Shown here in pieces: positions 62,911 through 64,000 of a stretch of 64,000 nt of DNA. Position numbers and translations under genes: made by a program. The stretch spans positions 71,001,721 to 71,065,720 of the forward strand of contig NC_135507.1 in the NCBI RefSeq assembly GCF_052857255.1, in the 5' to 3' direction. The notes under the pieces are model-generated. The model had not been told where the DNA came from and made no database searches. It worked only from the letters and a program-made list of their open reading frames with translations. Position 1 is the stretch's first letter. Each line of letters begins with the position of its first letter. This DNA comes from Amblyomma americanum. Taxonomy: Eukaryota; Arthropoda; Arachnida; Ixodida; Ixodidae.

Positions 62911-63163
62911 CTGGAAAGTTTAGAAATTAGGCAGCACTCGCGAACGTCATGTTCCGCCTCAGCCGTTCGACTGCTGCACTGGATAGGTTACAGCGCCGTG
63001 CGTAGTAGCTGTGAGTAATTTTCACCGATGCCAGTGATAAAGGAACCAATAGTTATCACAGTGAAAAGGGTGCAAAGTTTACACCTATTCGGTGCCCCTA
63101 AAATGCTATGATTCTATGCTTATCCACACTTGCAGTGTCATTTCAGGGCGGCTGCAACAGGAG

Positions 63164-63230
63164 CTGTAAAAAAAAAACTAGGCGGACGCTTAAGTCATCT
63201 TGAGTGGAATGCGATAGCATTACATTTCAC
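63164..63230 (+). repeat. start of a C-type element
   Basis: An A run, then CTAGGCGGACGCTTAAGTCA and GGAATGCGATAGCATTACAT, resembles the left end of C-type copies. The rest is missing or replaced by the TG microsatellite. Confidence 0.45.
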
Positions 63231-63254
63231 ATTTTTCGCAGCTTTTGTTGCAAC

Positions 63255-63652
<398 letters not shown>

Positions 63653-64000
63653 CCATTATTGGTCCATCACCTGCCATATACGGACTAATAGCGGCAGTAG
63701 CAGGTATCCGGTATGCTGTGATGGCGCCGACATTTGCATATGTCATATTTCATTCTGATTTCTACTAATCACTGTTAATCACTATGCATCATTTATTAAC
63801 TGTTGATTTCAATCCATTTTTTTATTTTTCTCTTTCTGAGCAGCGATCTGTAATTGGTTCCTTTGGGGTCACGTGAATGTGTGAAATTTTAGCTCTCGCG
63901 ACCAATCAGCGAATTTCGTGACACTGGATGGCTCCGGGTTGTTCTCACAGATAGATTAGGCCTGCCTAGGTTGAAACCTAAAAACTAGGTTGCGCACAAC
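63653..64000. other. no gene recognised
   Basis: AT-rich sequence to the window end. No exon holding the missing FN3 half was seen. Confidence 0.35.

Overview
The window looks like nuclear DNA of an arachnid, most likely a hard tick. It has no bacterial operons. It is crowded with old retroelements, microsatellites and copies of a tRNA-derived SINE of the type I associate with ixodid ticks (Ruka-like; named from memory, not checked), and it contains widely spaced exons with GT/AG borders.

Host genes. On the minus strand, six exons at 62.9, 61.0, 56.2, 53.4, 51.5 and 45.7 kb encode fibronectin type III (FN3) domains. Their intron phases fit together from one exon to the next (0-1, 1-1, 1-0, 0-1, 1-1, 1-1), so they probably belong to one long-intron receptor or adhesion gene running right to left, whose first and last exons are outside or not recognised. 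On the plus strand, a transmembrane exon (24.03-24.25 kb) and a tail exon with stop codon and AATAAA (25.68-25.97 kb) look like the 3' end of a second gene. All other open frames I can name belong to mobile elements.

Mobile elements. The best preserved is a complete Ty3/gypsy LTR retrotransposon (27890-35733): LTRs of about 1.18 kb differing at seven positions, a 4-bp target duplication, a tRNA-Leu primer site, intact gag and pol, and a convincing -1 frameshift signal between them. Decayed LINEs include a nearly full-length I-like element (1.3-7.1 kb, minus), others at 8.2-8.6, 9.5-10.3, 13.8-16.6 and 62.0-62.4 kb, RTE-type copies at 17.2-17.9 kb (minus) and 57.9-60.3 kb (plus) with 3' fragments elsewhere, and a CR1/Jockey-like end at 47 kb. 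DNA elements include a Harbinger relic in an FN3-gene intron, a mariner-like foldback element, a Helitron-like fragment, an unassigned 1.24-kb TIR element, and two families of small elements whose ends share a palindromic motif.

Layout. 0-17 kb: I-like LINEs, SINE pieces, microsatellites. 17-22 kb: SINE and MITE cluster with RTE fragments. 22-26 kb: microsatellite and the plus-strand gene end. 26-36 kb: sparse sequence, then the LTR element. 36-43 kb: MITEs, an inverted SINE duplication and hairpins. 43-64 kb: the FN3 gene, its introns filled with SINEs, LINEs and DNA transposons, ending near a 395-bp TG microsatellite.

All exon models and family names rest on reading motifs, splice borders and phases by eye; no database search was possible.
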